A stretch of 64,000 nt of DNA from contig CP028514.1 in the NCBI GenBank assembly GCA_003054495.1, positions 2,248,001 through 2,312,000 of the forward strand, read 5' to 3'. The notes beneath the pieces are model-generated. The model did not search any database and had not been told where the DNA came from. It saw only the letters and a program-made list of their open reading frames with translations. Source of the stretch: Carboxydocella thermautotrophica. GTDB lineage: Bacteria > Bacillota > GCA-003054495 > Carboxydocellales > Carboxydocellaceae. This document shows positions 41,839 to 51,146 of this stretch, piece after piece. Made by a program: the position numbers and the translations under genes. The first letter of the stretch is position 1. The number at the start of each line of letters is the position of its first letter.

Positions 41839-43281
41839 TCATGTATACTGGATTAAACTTTTTACCAGCTGCCAGGCCTGGTCCCGGTTCTGGATCTTTC
41901 CTAGAGCCTGAGCCTCCAGCAGTTCCCTTAGCATGCGGCCGATTTCCGCCCCCTTGATGTGCGGGAAAGCGGCTGCCAGTTCATCCCCTCTCAGCATTGG
42001 TTCCGGTTGCCAGCGTTCTTTTTCCTTGAGCCAGGTGTCCCATAAGCCCAAAATAAAGGCCTGGAAAGTCTCCCACTCTTCCTTGTCCGGTTTGTACTTG
42101 ACTTTTGCCGCCAGGTCCGCTACTGCCAGCACCAGCAGGTCAGGTAAATCCTCTCCCACGTCCCGGTAAAAGCGATACAAAGCCCGGCGGCTGGGCTTGC
42201 CTTTTACCGGCCGGGTATTGAAGAGATGCAAAGGGCGCATATGTAAAGCTACCAGCTTTTGGAGCAACTGGGCCTCTCGCCGTCCCCAGGTCAGGCGGCG
42301 GACCAGAGGACCGATGAGAGTTGCTCCTTCCCGCTCATGGCCGTAAAAGACAATCCGTCCGCTTTCCCTGGTCATGGCGGTTTTGGGTTTGCCCATGTCA
42401 TGGAACAGAGCCCCCAGTTTCCAGACCTGGTAACGTTGCCTGGGGTGGCGGGTTAATCTTTCGACCGCTCTCTTTTTTACCACCTCGGCCAGTTCTGCCC
42501 CTAACCATTGCTCTGGCTCGGCCAATATCTCTTCCATGATTTCCAGTACCGCCAGGCAATGACGTCCCACTGTCACGGTATGATGGAAATTCTGTTCAGC
42601 GGTCATCATTTCCTCCAGCTCCGGCCAAACCTGGTAAAAGAGCCCCCTCGTCTCCAGGTCGGCGGTAATCACGGCCGCCGTCCCCGGCAGGGCAAAGAGC
42701 TGACTGATTTCTTCCCCTATTCTTTCCCGGGCCGCCAGGGCCAGCAGGGTTTGTTCCCGGCTCAGCATTTCCTCCAGTTCCGGGGCAAAGGTCAACCCGA
42801 AACGGGCGGCAAGGCGCAGGGCCCGCAGAAGCCTCACAGGGTCATCCTGAAAAATGCGAGGATGACAGGGAGCCAGCATCCGTTCCCGCCAGTGCCCCAG
42901 CCCTCCCAGGGGATCAATAATCTGGTCCGTCCCTGCCGGATGGCCTGCCTCTGTCAGCGGTAAGGCCATAGCATTAATGGTAAAATCCCGGCGCCGCAGG
43001 TCCTGAATCAGACTGTTGCCCTGTCGGGCAGCCAGGTCGATGACCAGTTCGCCGGCAACCACCCGACCGACATCATTCTCTTCATCCAGAGGTACAAAAC
43101 TGGCTGCCAGCTCATCTGCCAGGCGCCGGGCCAGATTCAGCCCCTGACCGCGGGGGACGACAAAGTCCAAATCCTTGGCTTCAACCCCGGCCAGTAAGTC
43201 CCGCACATAGCCCCCTACCAGATACAGCTCCTGCCCCTCGGCCCGGCAACGGCGAGCAAAGGCCCAGACTTGCTCCAGCAT
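41839..43281 (-). CDS. cca: CCA-adding tRNA nucleotidyltransferase
   Basis: A 480-residue protein: head domain with VGGYVRDLLAGVEAKDLDFV (GGxVRD then the DxD metal site), a neck region with the RRDFTINAM segment, and a C-terminal HD domain (ALFHDMGKPKT). The HD insertion is typical of many Firmicutes and gram-negative enzymes. It adds or repairs the 3' CCA of tRNAs from CTP and ATP. It is preceded by a small membrane protein gene 11 bases away and followed by the ANTAR promoter, so it likely ends the AOR-linked transcript. Confidence 0.93.
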   Translation of the reverse strand: MLEQVWAFARRCRAEGQELYLVGGYVRDLLAGVEAKDLDFVVPRGQGLNLARRLADELAASFVPLDEENDVGRVVAGELVIDLAARQGNSLIQDLRRRDFTINAMALPLTEAGHPAGTDQIIDPLGGLGHWRERMLAPCHPRIFQDDPVRLLRALRLAARFGLTFAPELEEMLSREQTLLALAARERIGEEISQLFALPGTAAVITADLETRGLFYQVWPELEEMMTAEQNFHHTVTVGRHCLAVLEIMEEILAEPEQWLGAELAEVVKKRAVERLTRHPRQRYQVWKLGALFHDMGKPKTAMTRESGRIVFYGHEREGATLIGPLVRRLTWGRREAQLLQKLVALHMRPLHLFNTRPVKGKPSRRALYRFYRDVGEDLPDLLVLAVADLAAKVKYKPDKEEWETFQAFILGLWDTWLKEKERWQPEPMLRGDELAAAFPHIKGAEIGRMLRELLEAQALGKIQNRDQAWQLVKSLIQYT

Positions 43282-43292
43282 TTCAGTCCCTC

Positions 43293-43766
43293 CTATCGCT
43301 TGATGGTTATGGAGGTTATTTCTTTCCTGTCATTGATTTTCAATACCGCATAATCCCCAATTGCAATATCATTAAAGACTGACTTCTTGCCATCGATTTT
43401 AATCTCAGCCCCCGGGGCCAGAGTCAGTTTCCCTTCCACTTTTTCGCTGTTATCATCCAGGGCCTGGTCCAAAGTCAGGGTCTTTTGGCGATAATCAATG
43501 GTGACAATCTGCCCCTCCACCTGTTTTTCTACTCCATTAGATTCCGGCTGCTTTTCCGGAGTCGCTGTTGTTTCATCCTGGACCACTGGCGGATTTTTCT
43601 GCGCATTTGGGGCAGGCTGTTCTGTGCCCGTTGAATCTGTAGTTATATTCTGCTCAGCTGCTTGCCAGGGCCATTGCCCGGTAAGATAAAACCGCGTCGC
43701 AGCACCACCGGTCAATCCAGCCAGAGCCATGACCACCAGCCAGATAATAAAGGTTTTTCTTTTCAC
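43293..43766 (-). CDS. Membrane-anchored DUF5666-like small protein
   Basis: A 157-residue protein with one N-terminal membrane segment (FIIWLVVMALAGLTGGAATR), a low-complexity Gln/Thr/Pro-rich linker (about 35-80), then a beta-rich module VEGQIVTIDYRQKTLTL ... APGAEIKIDG ... IAIGDYAVLKINDRKEITSI. This repeated GxV-x-D pattern is that of DUF5666-type OB-like domains. Function unknown; it faces the outside. It overlaps AOR by four bases at its start and is 11 bases from cca. Confidence 0.6.
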   Translation of the reverse strand: MKRKTFIIWLVVMALAGLTGGAATRFYLTGQWPWQAAEQNITTDSTGTEQPAPNAQKNPPVVQDETTATPEKQPESNGVEKQVEGQIVTIDYRQKTLTLDQALDDNSEKVEGKLTLAPGAEIKIDGKKSVFNDIAIGDYAVLKINDRKEITSITIKR

Positions 43767-45499
43767 AGTTGTGATAGCCTCCCTATCATAATCTGTCGCA
43801 ACTGCTCCATTTTCTCCGGATCCAACTGCCGCCCCAGCGCCGGGGTCTCCCAGAACCGGCGGGGCACGGTGATCTGTTCCAGTTTAAATCCTAACTGACG
43901 CTTCAGTACCATTTTTTCTCTATATATCTCCCGGCCCAGTTGTCTGAGCTGCTCTTCAGTCCACTCATGACCCAGTGCCTTAAGTCCCTCGGCTACTGTG
44001 GCCAGGTCATAAACCTTACGAGCGAAGAGGCAAATAACCAGGGAGTTAAGGGTGTTGCGGATTTCCTCCTCCTGAATGATAGCATCTACCAGTTCTTCCG
44101 GAGTCCGGTCCTTTCGCTCCTGGTCAATGGCATAGCCGCCATTGTCCAGGTGGGAGTGACGGGCGCCAAACGCCTGGCCCAGGATATTAGCATAGCCGGT
44201 ATGATAACCTGCCACTTCGTTTTTGCCCAGCACACAGGCAAACTCAGTCCCGCCATAACGTTCCGCTGCCAGCCAGGTGCCCTGGGCCAGGGTGCGATAG
44301 AATTCATTGGGCTGTTTAATCAGGTAATCCATGGCCTGTAAATAGGGCTCCGGCTGACCAAATGCCAGATGGGTAAGCAACTCCTCTTCTCCGATTAACC
44401 CTTTTTCCTGGGCCTCAGTTGCCCAGGCCAGTGCCACCCCGGTGGAAATGGAATCCAGGCCATAGAGCTCGGTCCGCTCAATCAAGGCATAAACATGGCG
44501 GTGGTCAGTTAATCCCAGCATAGTACCCAGGGCATAGACCAGTTCGTGGTCATAAGAAACCGCTACTGACTCATATTCATAGCCTTCAGCAAACTGTCGG
44601 CGATGAATACCGATATGAATGCAGCCTACCGGACAGCCGGCACAGGCGATTTTGCGGATCAGAGTCTCCTGGGCAAAAGTTTCCCCGCTCAGATTAAGGG
44701 CTTCCGGATAGGAAGAAGCCTGCAGGTTGCGAACCGGCAAGCCCCCCATTTCATTCAGGGGCTCCACATTGCCCGTCGTCCCCAGACCGTGGTATTTTTC
44801 CATAATATCGGTTTCCACTACTTTTCTGAAAATCTTGCTATAGACCCGTTGATACTCCTGGGGCCTGGCAATGGGATAATTGTGATCACCATGAACTACA
44901 ATGGCTTTTAAATTCTTGCTGCCAAAAACCGCTCCGAGTCCCAGTCGGCCAAAATGGCGATAGGTATCCACATTTACTCCCGCGTAAGCTACCAGTTTCT
45001 CCCCGGCCTGACCGATACGCAAAGTGGAACGGTGGCCTTTGCCAGGGGATAACTGTCTGAGCAGTCGTCCGGTTTCTTCTGTGGATAAGCCCCAGAGGGC
45101 CCGGGCATCATTAAAATCTACCTGATGAGGTGTAATGGTCAAATAAGCAGGGCTTTCTGCCTTCCCTTTAATGACAATAGCATCATAGCCGGCAAAACGC
45201 ATGGCCATGGCAATGCGCAGCCCGGCATAGCTTTCCCCCAGTTCGCCGGTAAGCGGAGACTTGAACATGGCCACTGCTTTGGTTACTACCGGATAGACTG
45301 TGGACATGGGTCCAATAGCCAGTATAATCGGCTGGTCAGGATGAAATGGATCCAGCTCCGGTTTTAGATGCTCTTTCAACAACTGCGTGGCCACTCCTAC
45401 CCCACCCAGCCAGTTCAGTAAATCCTGGCGCCGTTCAATGGCAATCTTGCGACGGCTTAAATCTATGGTTAAAACCCGCATACCACCTTGATTAAACAT
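43763..45499 (-). CDS. aor: Aldehyde:ferredoxin oxidoreductase (tungsten type)
   Basis: A 578-residue AOR family protein: N-terminal beta domain (GGVGVATQLLKEHLKP), the AOR_N segment (FGRLGLGAVFGSKNLKAIVV) and the Fe-S ligands CAGCPVGC with a later Cys (SLVICLF). AOR binds tungstopterin and a 4Fe-4S cluster and interconverts aldehydes and acids using ferredoxin in the cytoplasm. It overlaps the ferredoxin-like gene by one base. ATG at 45499 follows GGAGGTG; the inner ATG at 45481 is too close to its own ribosome site. The substrate is unknown; the nearby PaaK gene hints at aromatic acids. Confidence 0.93.
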   Translation of the reverse strand: MFNQGGMRVLTIDLSRRKIAIERRQDLLNWLGGVGVATQLLKEHLKPELDPFHPDQPIILAIGPMSTVYPVVTKAVAMFKSPLTGELGESYAGLRIAMAMRFAGYDAIVIKGKAESPAYLTITPHQVDFNDARALWGLSTEETGRLLRQLSPGKGHRSTLRIGQAGEKLVAYAGVNVDTYRHFGRLGLGAVFGSKNLKAIVVHGDHNYPIARPQEYQRVYSKIFRKVVETDIMEKYHGLGTTGNVEPLNEMGGLPVRNLQASSYPEALNLSGETFAQETLIRKIACAGCPVGCIHIGIHRRQFAEGYEYESVAVSYDHELVYALGTMLGLTDHRHVYALIERTELYGLDSISTGVALAWATEAQEKGLIGEEELLTHLAFGQPEPYLQAMDYLIKQPNEFYRTLAQGTWLAAERYGGTEFACVLGKNEVAGYHTGYANILGQAFGARHSHLDNGGYAIDQERKDRTPEELVDAIIQEEEIRNTLNSLVICLFARKVYDLATVAEGLKALGHEWTEEQLRQLGREIYREKMVLKRQLGFKLEQITVPRRFWETPALGRQLDPEKMEQLRQIMIGRLSQL

Positions 45500-45909
45500 C
45501 AGCCCCGCACCTCCATAGTCAATACTCCGTGGGGACAGAAACGGGTGCAGGTCCCGCATTGGATGCAGATAATGGGTTTTTCTCGCTGTTCATCGAAGTG
45601 GATGGTTTTGACTACACAGGCTTCAACACAGGCCCGGCATCCCGTGCATTTATCGGGGTTAAATTTAACCCCTCCGCCCTTACGGGGCAGCAAGGCTTCC
45701 ACCCGGCAGGCAGCGGCACAGGGCGCATCCAGACAGCCCCGGCAGATATCAGCTACCAGTTTGGACTGTAGGCCTCCCTGAGTGCGAATCTGGATAGCAC
45801 TTTGCCGGGGGCTAAAACTTTTATGAACCGTTCTGGCACAGGCCAGCATGCAGGAATAGCAGGCAATACAGCGGTTCATACCAGGTGCCTGCAGGATCTT
45901 TTCCGCCAT
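45499..45909 (-). CDS. 4Fe-4S ferredoxin-type electron-transfer partner of AOR
   Basis: A 136-residue protein with several ferredoxin-type Fe-S motifs: CIACYSCMLAC (about 14-24), CRGCLDAPCAAAC (about 57-69), CTGCRACVEAC and CIQCGTCTRFC near the C-terminus. This is the layout of the small partner that accompanies many AOR genes and delivers electrons. ATG at 45909 follows GGAGTGAGAGAGC. The last base overlaps the AOR start, implying 1:1 translation. Confidence 0.9.
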   Translation of the reverse strand: MAEKILQAPGMNRCIACYSCMLACARTVHKSFSPRQSAIQIRTQGGLQSKLVADICRGCLDAPCAAACRVEALLPRKGGGVKFNPDKCTGCRACVEACVVKTIHFDEQREKPIICIQCGTCTRFCPHGVLTMEVRG

Positions 45910-46101
45910 GCTCTCTCACTCCTCTAAAACTAAAATGCTCTTTTATTATACACCAACTGGAAATGTAATAAAATAGCCTTAACCTGGACACAATTTTTGC
46001 AACCTGTATTCTTCCCCTATTTTGTTTATCTCATGTTCTTCCGTGGTATCGGTATGCTGTCCGGTTCAATTGTTTCACGGTCATAATGAAGAGGGAACAT
46101 T

Positions 46102-46125
46102 AAAAGGAGGCAGTCGCCTCCTTTT
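46102..46125 (-). terminator. Terminator of the PaaK-ACT transcript
   Basis: AAAAGGAGGC-AGTC-GCCTCCTTTT perfect hairpin 7 bases after the ACT gene, with a U-run on the minus strand. The remaining 190 bases to the ferredoxin gene hold no gene. Confidence 0.8.
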
Positions 46126-46132
46126 GCTCTTG

Positions 46133-46567
46133 TTACAAATTATAGACCTCTTCTCCCCGCAAGGTATTAATGCCAGCTTCTGTCAGCACCTGGATGGCTC
46201 GTTCCGGTTCTTCCACCCGAAATACCACAACCGCTTTATCAGTCGCCTTTTCCACAAAGGCATAAACATATTCAATATTTAGCCCGGCATCCTGCAAGGC
46301 AGTGAGGGCAGCATTCAAACCCCCGGGAGTATCATCAATTTCCACTGCCAGCACTTCCGTAATACTGACCGCAAAACCAGCGGCTTTCAGCACCTGATAA
46401 GCCGTCTCCGGGTCATTGACTATCAAACGCAGAATGCCAAAATCGCTGGTATCGGCCAGGGAAAGGGCGCGAATATTGATTTGATGCTGGGCCAGAATTT
46501 CCGTTACCCGCACCAGGCGCCCGGCCTTGTTTTCCAGAAACAGGGATATTTGCTTGATTTTCATCAT
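46133..46567 (-). CDS. Tandem ACT-domain protein
   Basis: A 144-residue protein of two ACT repeats: [20 protein letters not shown] (about 5-70) and [20 protein letters not shown] (about 75-140). ACT pairs bind amino acids or related ligands; proteins of this family are often next to phenylacetate-CoA ligase or indolepyruvate oxidoreductase genes. It is nine bases after paaK. It may sense an aromatic amino acid and regulate the ligase; that is inference. Confidence 0.85.
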   Translation of the reverse strand: MMKIKQISLFLENKAGRLVRVTEILAQHQINIRALSLADTSDFGILRLIVNDPETAYQVLKAAGFAVSITEVLAVEIDDTPGGLNAALTALQDAGLNIEYVYAFVEKATDKAVVVFRVEEPERAIQVLTEAGINTLRGEEVYNL

Positions 46568-46575
46568 CCCACCTC

Positions 46576-47877
46576 CTACAATTCCCGTTTGTCCACGACC
46601 CGCTTGGCTTTTCCTTCACTGCGGGGAATGGTCCGGGGTTCCACCAGCTTGATTCTGGCGGAAATGCCCAGGACACTCTGGATTTCCTGCCTTAATTTGT
46701 ATTCCAGTTCTTCCAGCCGGCGCACCTCATCGGAGAACATGCGCTCAGACACTTCCACCCAGATCTCCAGCTGGTCCAGATTATCCTTGCGGTCTACCAC
46801 CAGCAGATAATGGGGCTCGGTTTCCCCGATTTCCAGCAGCACGCTTTCCACCTGGGAGGGGAAGACATTGACCCCGCGGATGATCAGCATATCATCACTG
46901 CGGCCCATCACTCTCTCCATGCGGACAAAAGTCCGGCCACAGCTGCAGGTTTCCCGGTGTAAGACGGAAATATCCCGGGTACGATAACGGATAACCGGGA
47001 AGGCTTCCTTATTCAGAGTAGTGAAAACCAGTTCCCCTTTTTCCCCATCAGGCAGGACTTCTCCGGTTTCCGGGTCGATGATTTCAGGCAGGAAGTAATC
47101 TTCATTGATATGCAAGCCATTCTGGGCTTCACATTCACAGGATACCCCCGGCCCGATGATTTCACTCAAACCGTAAATATCCAGGGCCTTGATGCCCCAG
47201 GCTGCTTCCAGCTCCTTGCGCATGTTATTGGACCAGGGTTCGGCACCGAAAATACCGATGCGTACCGGCAATTCCCGCGGGTCCACCCCCAGTTCCCTTG
47301 CCTCCTCTGCCAGGTAGAGAGCATAGGAAGGAGTACAGGCCAGGACATTGGTGCCAAAATCCTGCATCAGCATGATCTGGCGTTTGCTATTGCCCCCGGA
47401 TATAGGAACAACCGTACAACCCAGTCTTTCTGCCCCATAATGAAAACCCAGACCACCGGTAAAGAGGCCATAGCCATAGGCGATCTGAATAGTATCTTCC
47501 GGCCTGACCCCGGTCCAGGAAAGACAGCGGGCCATCAACTCTGCCCAGTTGGCAATATCCTGCCGGGTATAGCCTACTACTGTCGGCTTACCCGTAGTAC
47601 CTGAGGATGCATGCACTCGTACTAATTCCTCTTTGGGAACAGTAAATAAGCCAAAGGGATAATTATCCCGCAAATCCTGTTTGGTAGTAAAAGGCAAGAA
47701 ACGCAAATCTTCAAGACTCCTGATATCTGCCGGAGTAATACCCCTGGCTTCAAAGGCCTGGCGATAAAATGGAACTTTTTCATAAACCCGTTTTACCGTT
47801 TCCTGCAAAGCTGCCAGCTGCTTTTGCCTTAACTCTTCCCGCGGCAGCCGTTCTGTTTTGAGATCCACTACTGCCAT
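46576..47877 (-). CDS. paaK: Phenylacetate-CoA ligase
   Basis: A 433-residue AMP-forming ligase: ATP loop [19 protein letters not shown], core [20 protein letters not shown] and [16 protein letters not shown], and the C-terminal [20 protein letters not shown] with [11 protein letters not shown]. It activates phenylacetate or a similar aryl-acetate with CoA and ATP. ATG at 47877 follows AAGGGGGA; the in-frame extension to 47994 is not supported. The pairing with an ACT protein, and with AOR and its ferredoxin further on, suggests Stickland-like or aromatic amino-acid metabolism. Confidence 0.92.
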   Translation of the reverse strand: MAVVDLKTERLPREELRQKQLAALQETVKRVYEKVPFYRQAFEARGITPADIRSLEDLRFLPFTTKQDLRDNYPFGLFTVPKEELVRVHASSGTTGKPTVVGYTRQDIANWAELMARCLSWTGVRPEDTIQIAYGYGLFTGGLGFHYGAERLGCTVVPISGGNSKRQIMLMQDFGTNVLACTPSYALYLAEEARELGVDPRELPVRIGIFGAEPWSNNMRKELEAAWGIKALDIYGLSEIIGPGVSCECEAQNGLHINEDYFLPEIIDPETGEVLPDGEKGELVFTTLNKEAFPVIRYRTRDISVLHRETCSCGRTFVRMERVMGRSDDMLIIRGVNVFPSQVESVLLEIGETEPHYLLVVDRKDNLDQLEIWVEVSERMFSDEVRRLEELEYKLRQEIQSVLGISARIKLVEPRTIPRSEGKAKRVVDKREL

Positions 47878-47984
47878 CCTGCCAACTTCCCCCTTACCTG
47901 TTAGTAAAAATTTTGGAATATATTCGCCAAAAACATGGAAATTCCTGCTGCCCTGTAATAAGTTTTCAACAAACGTTTTTTCGT

Positions 47985-48090
47985 TTATCCACAATATCCA
48001 CAGGCTTATCCACAGATAAAATCCTTGATTTTTCTATGGTCACAAATATTTTTCCACAACATGCACAGCGAATTTACCCACATATCCACA
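47985..48090 (+). other. Cluster of six DnaA-box-like sites
   Basis: TTATCCACA twice (47985-47993 and 48006-48014), ATATCCACA twice (47994-48002 and 48082-48090), TTTTCCACA (48050-48058) and TTACCCACA (48074-48082). All six point the same way, and two pairs are almost adjacent. This is far denser than expected by chance. No dnaA, dnaN or origin genes are nearby, so this may be a DnaA-binding regulatory or titration locus upstream of paaK, not the origin. Confidence 0.7.
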
Positions 48091-48091
48091 A

Positions 48092-48119
48092 AAAAAGAGA
48101 GGCCTTAATCCTCTCTTTT
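48092..48119 (-). terminator. Terminator of the 48105-48407 gene
   Basis: AAAAGAGAGG at 48093-48102 pairs with CCTCTCTTTT at 48110-48119 and a U-run follows on the minus strand. The stop codon lies inside the stem. Confidence 0.75.
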
Positions 48120-48407
48120 CCACAACCAGTATTCTACCGGTGCATCCGCTAACACACAGGGCACTTCTAGCGGATTAGGCCCGATTATCAGTTCCAGGCC
48201 GTTATAATACTGTACTGGGGCTGCCTGGTTTTGCAGTGCTGCATAGGCACATAATTGCATGTAAGTGGTACGATCAACCAGCAATTTACTCGGTTTCACC
48301 CCCGCTTTTTCTAGATCCTTTATCTGCATCTCGATGATAGTCAATAACTGACACAACCTCTCTCTGGGAAGAGAAACGGATAACCATTGCGGGTCAACCT
48401 TGCTCAT
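48105..48407 (-). CDS. Small conserved-type protein of unknown function
   Basis: A 100-residue protein with no recognised domain. It has a helical N-terminal half (RERLCQLLTIIEMQIKDLEK) and a C-terminal region VQYYNGLELIIGPNPLEVPC. It begins about 80 bases after tsaD ends and runs in the same direction, so it may be the last member of the t6A operon. A terminator overlaps its end. Confidence 0.55.
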   Translation of the reverse strand: MSKVDPQWLSVSLPRERLCQLLTIIEMQIKDLEKAGVKPSKLLVDRTTYMQLCAYAALQNQAAPVQYYNGLELIIGPNPLEVPCVLADAPVEYWLWKRED

Positions 48408-48489
48408 TTCTCTTCTCCTACTTCCTGCGAGGTATTTACTACAGGTTTATGCGGAGGTAATGGCTTTTGTGCCTCTTGTACCAATAGTA

Positions 48490-49494
48490 TCAAACCAGCG
48501 GTAAATTAGCCTCAGCATTCAAATACAAGTCATCCCGGTAACCCGCCTGCCAGAGATACCAGCCGGCAGCCCCGATCATAGCCGCATTATCAGTACATAG
48601 ATCCAGCGGTGGATAATAAAGCTTTAAACCGGCCTGTTGTGTGCGCTCCTCCAGCCGCTGGCGCAAGCGGCTGTTAGCGGCTACACCACCGGCCAGCAGT
48701 ATCCTTTCTACTCCTGTTCTCCCGGCCGCTTGCAGCGTCTTTTCCACCAGTACATCGATAACCGCTTCCTGAAAGGCCGCCGCCAGGTCAGCCTTGTTCA
48801 CTTCTTCGCCCCGCTGGCGGGCCCGGTTGAGATAATTGAGGACCGCTGACTTCAAACCGCTAAAGGAAAAGTCCAGACTCCCTTCTTCCAGAAAAGCCCT
48901 GGGTAGAGAAATGGCTTCCGGATTCCCTTCCCGGGCCAGCCGGTCAACCAGGGGCCCGCCGGGGTAGCCCAGCCCCAGGGCCCGGGCTACCTTGTCAAAA
49001 GCCTCACCGGCAGCATCGTCCCGGGTGCGACCCAGACGTTCGAAACGACCATGTTCCGGCAGATAAATCAGATCAGTATGCCCTCCACTCACTACCAGAC
49101 AGAGGGCGGGTAATTCCAGCCCGGGATGAGCCAGGAAATTGGCATAGATATGTCCGGCCAGGTGGTTAACCCCGATTAAAGGTATATTCAGCGCCCAGGC
49201 TATAGCTTTGGCTGCAGATACCCCGACCAGCAGGGAACCCACCAGACCCGGCCCTCTGGTTACTGCCACTGCCCCCAGGTGTTCCCAGTTGAGCTGGGCC
49301 TGTTGCAGGGCCTGTTCCAGCAGCGGATTCAGGGTTAATAAATGCTGACGGGAGGCAATTTCCGGCACCACGCCGCCGAATTTTTGATGGACAGGAACCT
49401 GGGAGGCCACCACTGAAGCCAGCAAGCGGGGAGCAGGGCCCAGAATGGCTACTGCTGTTTCATCACAGGAAGATTCGATTGCCAGAAGATACAA
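48490..49494 (-). CDS. tsaD: tRNA t6A threonylcarbamoyltransferase TsaD
   Basis: A 334-residue protein of the ASKHA fold: AIESSCDETAVAIL (phosphate site), metal ligands in NHLAGHIYAN, and SGGHTDLIYL. TsaD with TsaB and TsaE moves threonylcarbamoyl to A37 of ANN-decoding tRNAs. It is the last core gene of the t6A operon and lies four bases from rimI. Confidence 0.97.
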   Translation of the reverse strand: MYLLAIESSCDETAVAILGPAPRLLASVVASQVPVHQKFGGVVPEIASRQHLLTLNPLLEQALQQAQLNWEHLGAVAVTRGPGLVGSLLVGVSAAKAIAWALNIPLIGVNHLAGHIYANFLAHPGLELPALCLVVSGGHTDLIYLPEHGRFERLGRTRDDAAGEAFDKVARALGLGYPGGPLVDRLAREGNPEAISLPRAFLEEGSLDFSFSGLKSAVLNYLNRARQRGEEVNKADLAAAFQEAVIDVLVEKTLQAAGRTGVERILLAGGVAANSRLRQRLEERTQQAGLKLYYPPLDLCTDNAAMIGAAGWYLWQAGYRDDLYLNAEANLPLV

Positions 49495-49497
49495 ACC

Positions 49498-49962
49498 TCA
49501 TTCTCCTTTCCCTTCAGCTTGGTCCAGATAAAGCCACATCAACAGAGCATCTTCCCCATTATCCTGATAGTACCCTCGCCGTCGCCCGGCCACCGTAAAG
49601 CCAAGACTGCGATAAAGCCTCTGTCCCGCAGTGTTTGAAGGACGCACCTCCAGGGTAACAGCCACCAGGCCCCGGCGCTCCGCCTCGATTAACAGGGCTT
49701 CCATCAGTTTTTTACCCAATCCCCGTCCCCGCCAGTCGGGATGAATGGCAATATTGGTAATATGTCCTTCATCGACAATACACCACATGCCAACAAACCC
49801 TACCACTCCCGGTGGACCTTCCACTACCAGATAAAGAGCGCGCTCATTATTCTCCAGCTCATTGAAAAATGCCTGTTCTGACCAGGGAATACTGAAGGAA
49901 AGCCGTTCAATTTCAGCTACCCGCTTAACATCTTCCCGGGTCATTGGCCGTACTTGCCACAT
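49498..49962 (-). CDS. rimI: Ribosomal protein S18 alanine N-acetyltransferase RimI
   Basis: A 154-residue GNAT protein: IERLSFSIPWSEQAF at the start, the acetyl-CoA loop HPDWRGRGLGKKLM (Q/RxxGxG/A) and EVRPSNTAGQRLYRSLGF. It acetylates the N-terminus of S18 or a similar target. It sits between tsaB and tsaD, a common gene order. Confidence 0.92.
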   Translation of the reverse strand: MWQVRPMTREDVKRVAEIERLSFSIPWSEQAFFNELENNERALYLVVEGPPGVVGFVGMWCIVDEGHITNIAIHPDWRGRGLGKKLMEALLIEAERRGLVAVTLEVRPSNTAGQRLYRSLGFTVAGRRRGYYQDNGEDALLMWLYLDQAEGKGE

Positions 49963-50677
49963 TTTCTCTGTCTCTCCCTCCCTGCCGTCTGGCCCAGGTT
50001 TCTTCCGCCTCCGATTGTCTCAGGTACATAGGCTCGACCCGGGACCATTCCAGCCCTTCCCCGGCCTGAAGCCGCTGCCAGGCCAGCTCAGCCAGCCAGG
50101 CGGCCCGGGGCCAGCGCTGCGGTTCCGGGGTTAGTACTACTCTTTCTCCCAGTTTCGCCTGTAATTCGCGACCAAAGACGGCGACACCATCCCCTACCAG
50201 GTAGATCGTCCCCTCAGTAGCATCCAGTTGCTCCACCAATTCCTCCAGAGTCAAAGCCTGGTAAGGAGTCTGCCGTACCGGCTCCCCGCCTGTCAAGCGG
50301 TAAAGAGCAGTATAAGTCTGATTTTTGCGGGCATCCAGCAAGGGACAAACCCAGCCCTGTCCACCCCAATAATTAGCGGCCAGTACATCCAGAGTGGAAA
50401 CGGGAAGTACCGGAATAGCCAGCACCTGGGCCAGGGTGCGTACTGTTGCCAGGCCGATACGAAGGCCAGTAAAAGAACCTGGTCCATGGGTAACAGCCAG
50501 TGCCGTGAGCTGCCGGGGCGTTAGTTCTGCTTCCCGTAACAATTGATCGATGGCTGGCAGCAAGGTCTGGGAATGGGTCAGGCGCAAATTCACGAACTTC
50601 TCCAGCAATAACCTCTCCTCATTGCGCAAAGCCACACCTGCTACCCTGGTAGCTGTATCAATTGCCAGTAAAACCAT
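49925..50677 (-). CDS. tsaB: t6A biosynthesis protein TsaB
   Basis: A 250-residue ASKHA-fold protein starting MVLLAIDTATRVAGVALRNE with GPGSFTGLRIGLATVRTLAQ; it is the non-catalytic partner of TsaD. ATG at 50677 follows GAAAGGAG; an in-frame extension into tsaE is not needed. Its end overlaps rimI by 38 bases and its start overlaps tsaE by 20 bases, so the operon is tightly packed. Confidence 0.93.
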   Translation of the reverse strand: MVLLAIDTATRVAGVALRNEERLLLEKFVNLRLTHSQTLLPAIDQLLREAELTPRQLTALAVTHGPGSFTGLRIGLATVRTLAQVLAIPVLPVSTLDVLAANYWGGQGWVCPLLDARKNQTYTALYRLTGGEPVRQTPYQALTLEELVEQLDATEGTIYLVGDGVAVFGRELQAKLGERVVLTPEPQRWPRAAWLAELAWQRLQAGEGLEWSRVEPMYLRQSEAEETWARRQGGRDRENVASTANDPGRC

Positions 50678-51146
50678 GTTCTTCTCCTTTCTGTCGCCAG
50701 CAGGCCAGTACCCTGGCAGGCAAGGCCCCAAAGGCGGTTACTGTTATGTAGCGCTGGTTTTCCTCTGTTCCGTATTGAATCTCCACCTGCAGAAAGTGGG
50801 TAGGCCAGTATTCCTCCAGGCGTTCCGGCCATTCTATCAGACTTACACCATCTCCATACCAGTATTCCTCTATCCCCAGCATCAGTCCTTCTTCTGGTTC
50901 AGTCAAACGGTATAAGTCCATGTGATAGAAAGGCAAACGTCCCCTGTATTCATTGATAATAGTAAAGGTAGGGCTGTTAACAGGTTCAGTTATTCCCAGC
51001 CCCCGGGCCACTCCCTGGGCAAAGTGGGTTTTGCCTGCCCCCAGATCCCCCTGCAAAAATACAATCAGTCCGGCTTCTGCAGCCTGCCCCAGCCATTCCC
51101 CCAGAAGGGCGGTTGTTTCCGGACTGTTAGATACAATCTGCCACAT
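50658..51146 (-). CDS. tsaE: t6A biosynthesis ATPase TsaE
   Basis: A 162-residue P-loop protein: Walker A GDLGAGKTHFAQGVARGLG, and NSPTFTIINEYRGRLPFYHM, with DLYRLTEPEEG. TsaE drives the TsaB-TsaD cycle. It ends inside tsaB and starts just after thiL. Confidence 0.93.
   Translation of the reverse strand: MWQIVSNSPETTALLGEWLGQAAEAGLIVFLQGDLGAGKTHFAQGVARGLGITEPVNSPTFTIINEYRGRLPFYHMDLYRLTEPEEGLMLGIEEYWYGDGVSLIEWPERLEEYWPTHFLQVEIQYGTEENQRYITVTAFGALPARVLACWRQKGEEHGFTGN

Noticed and set aside
47985-48090. Chromosome origin of replication
   Set aside because: DnaA-box-like sites are present, but no dnaA, dnaN, rpmH, gyr or parB genes are near, and the flanking genes are metabolic.
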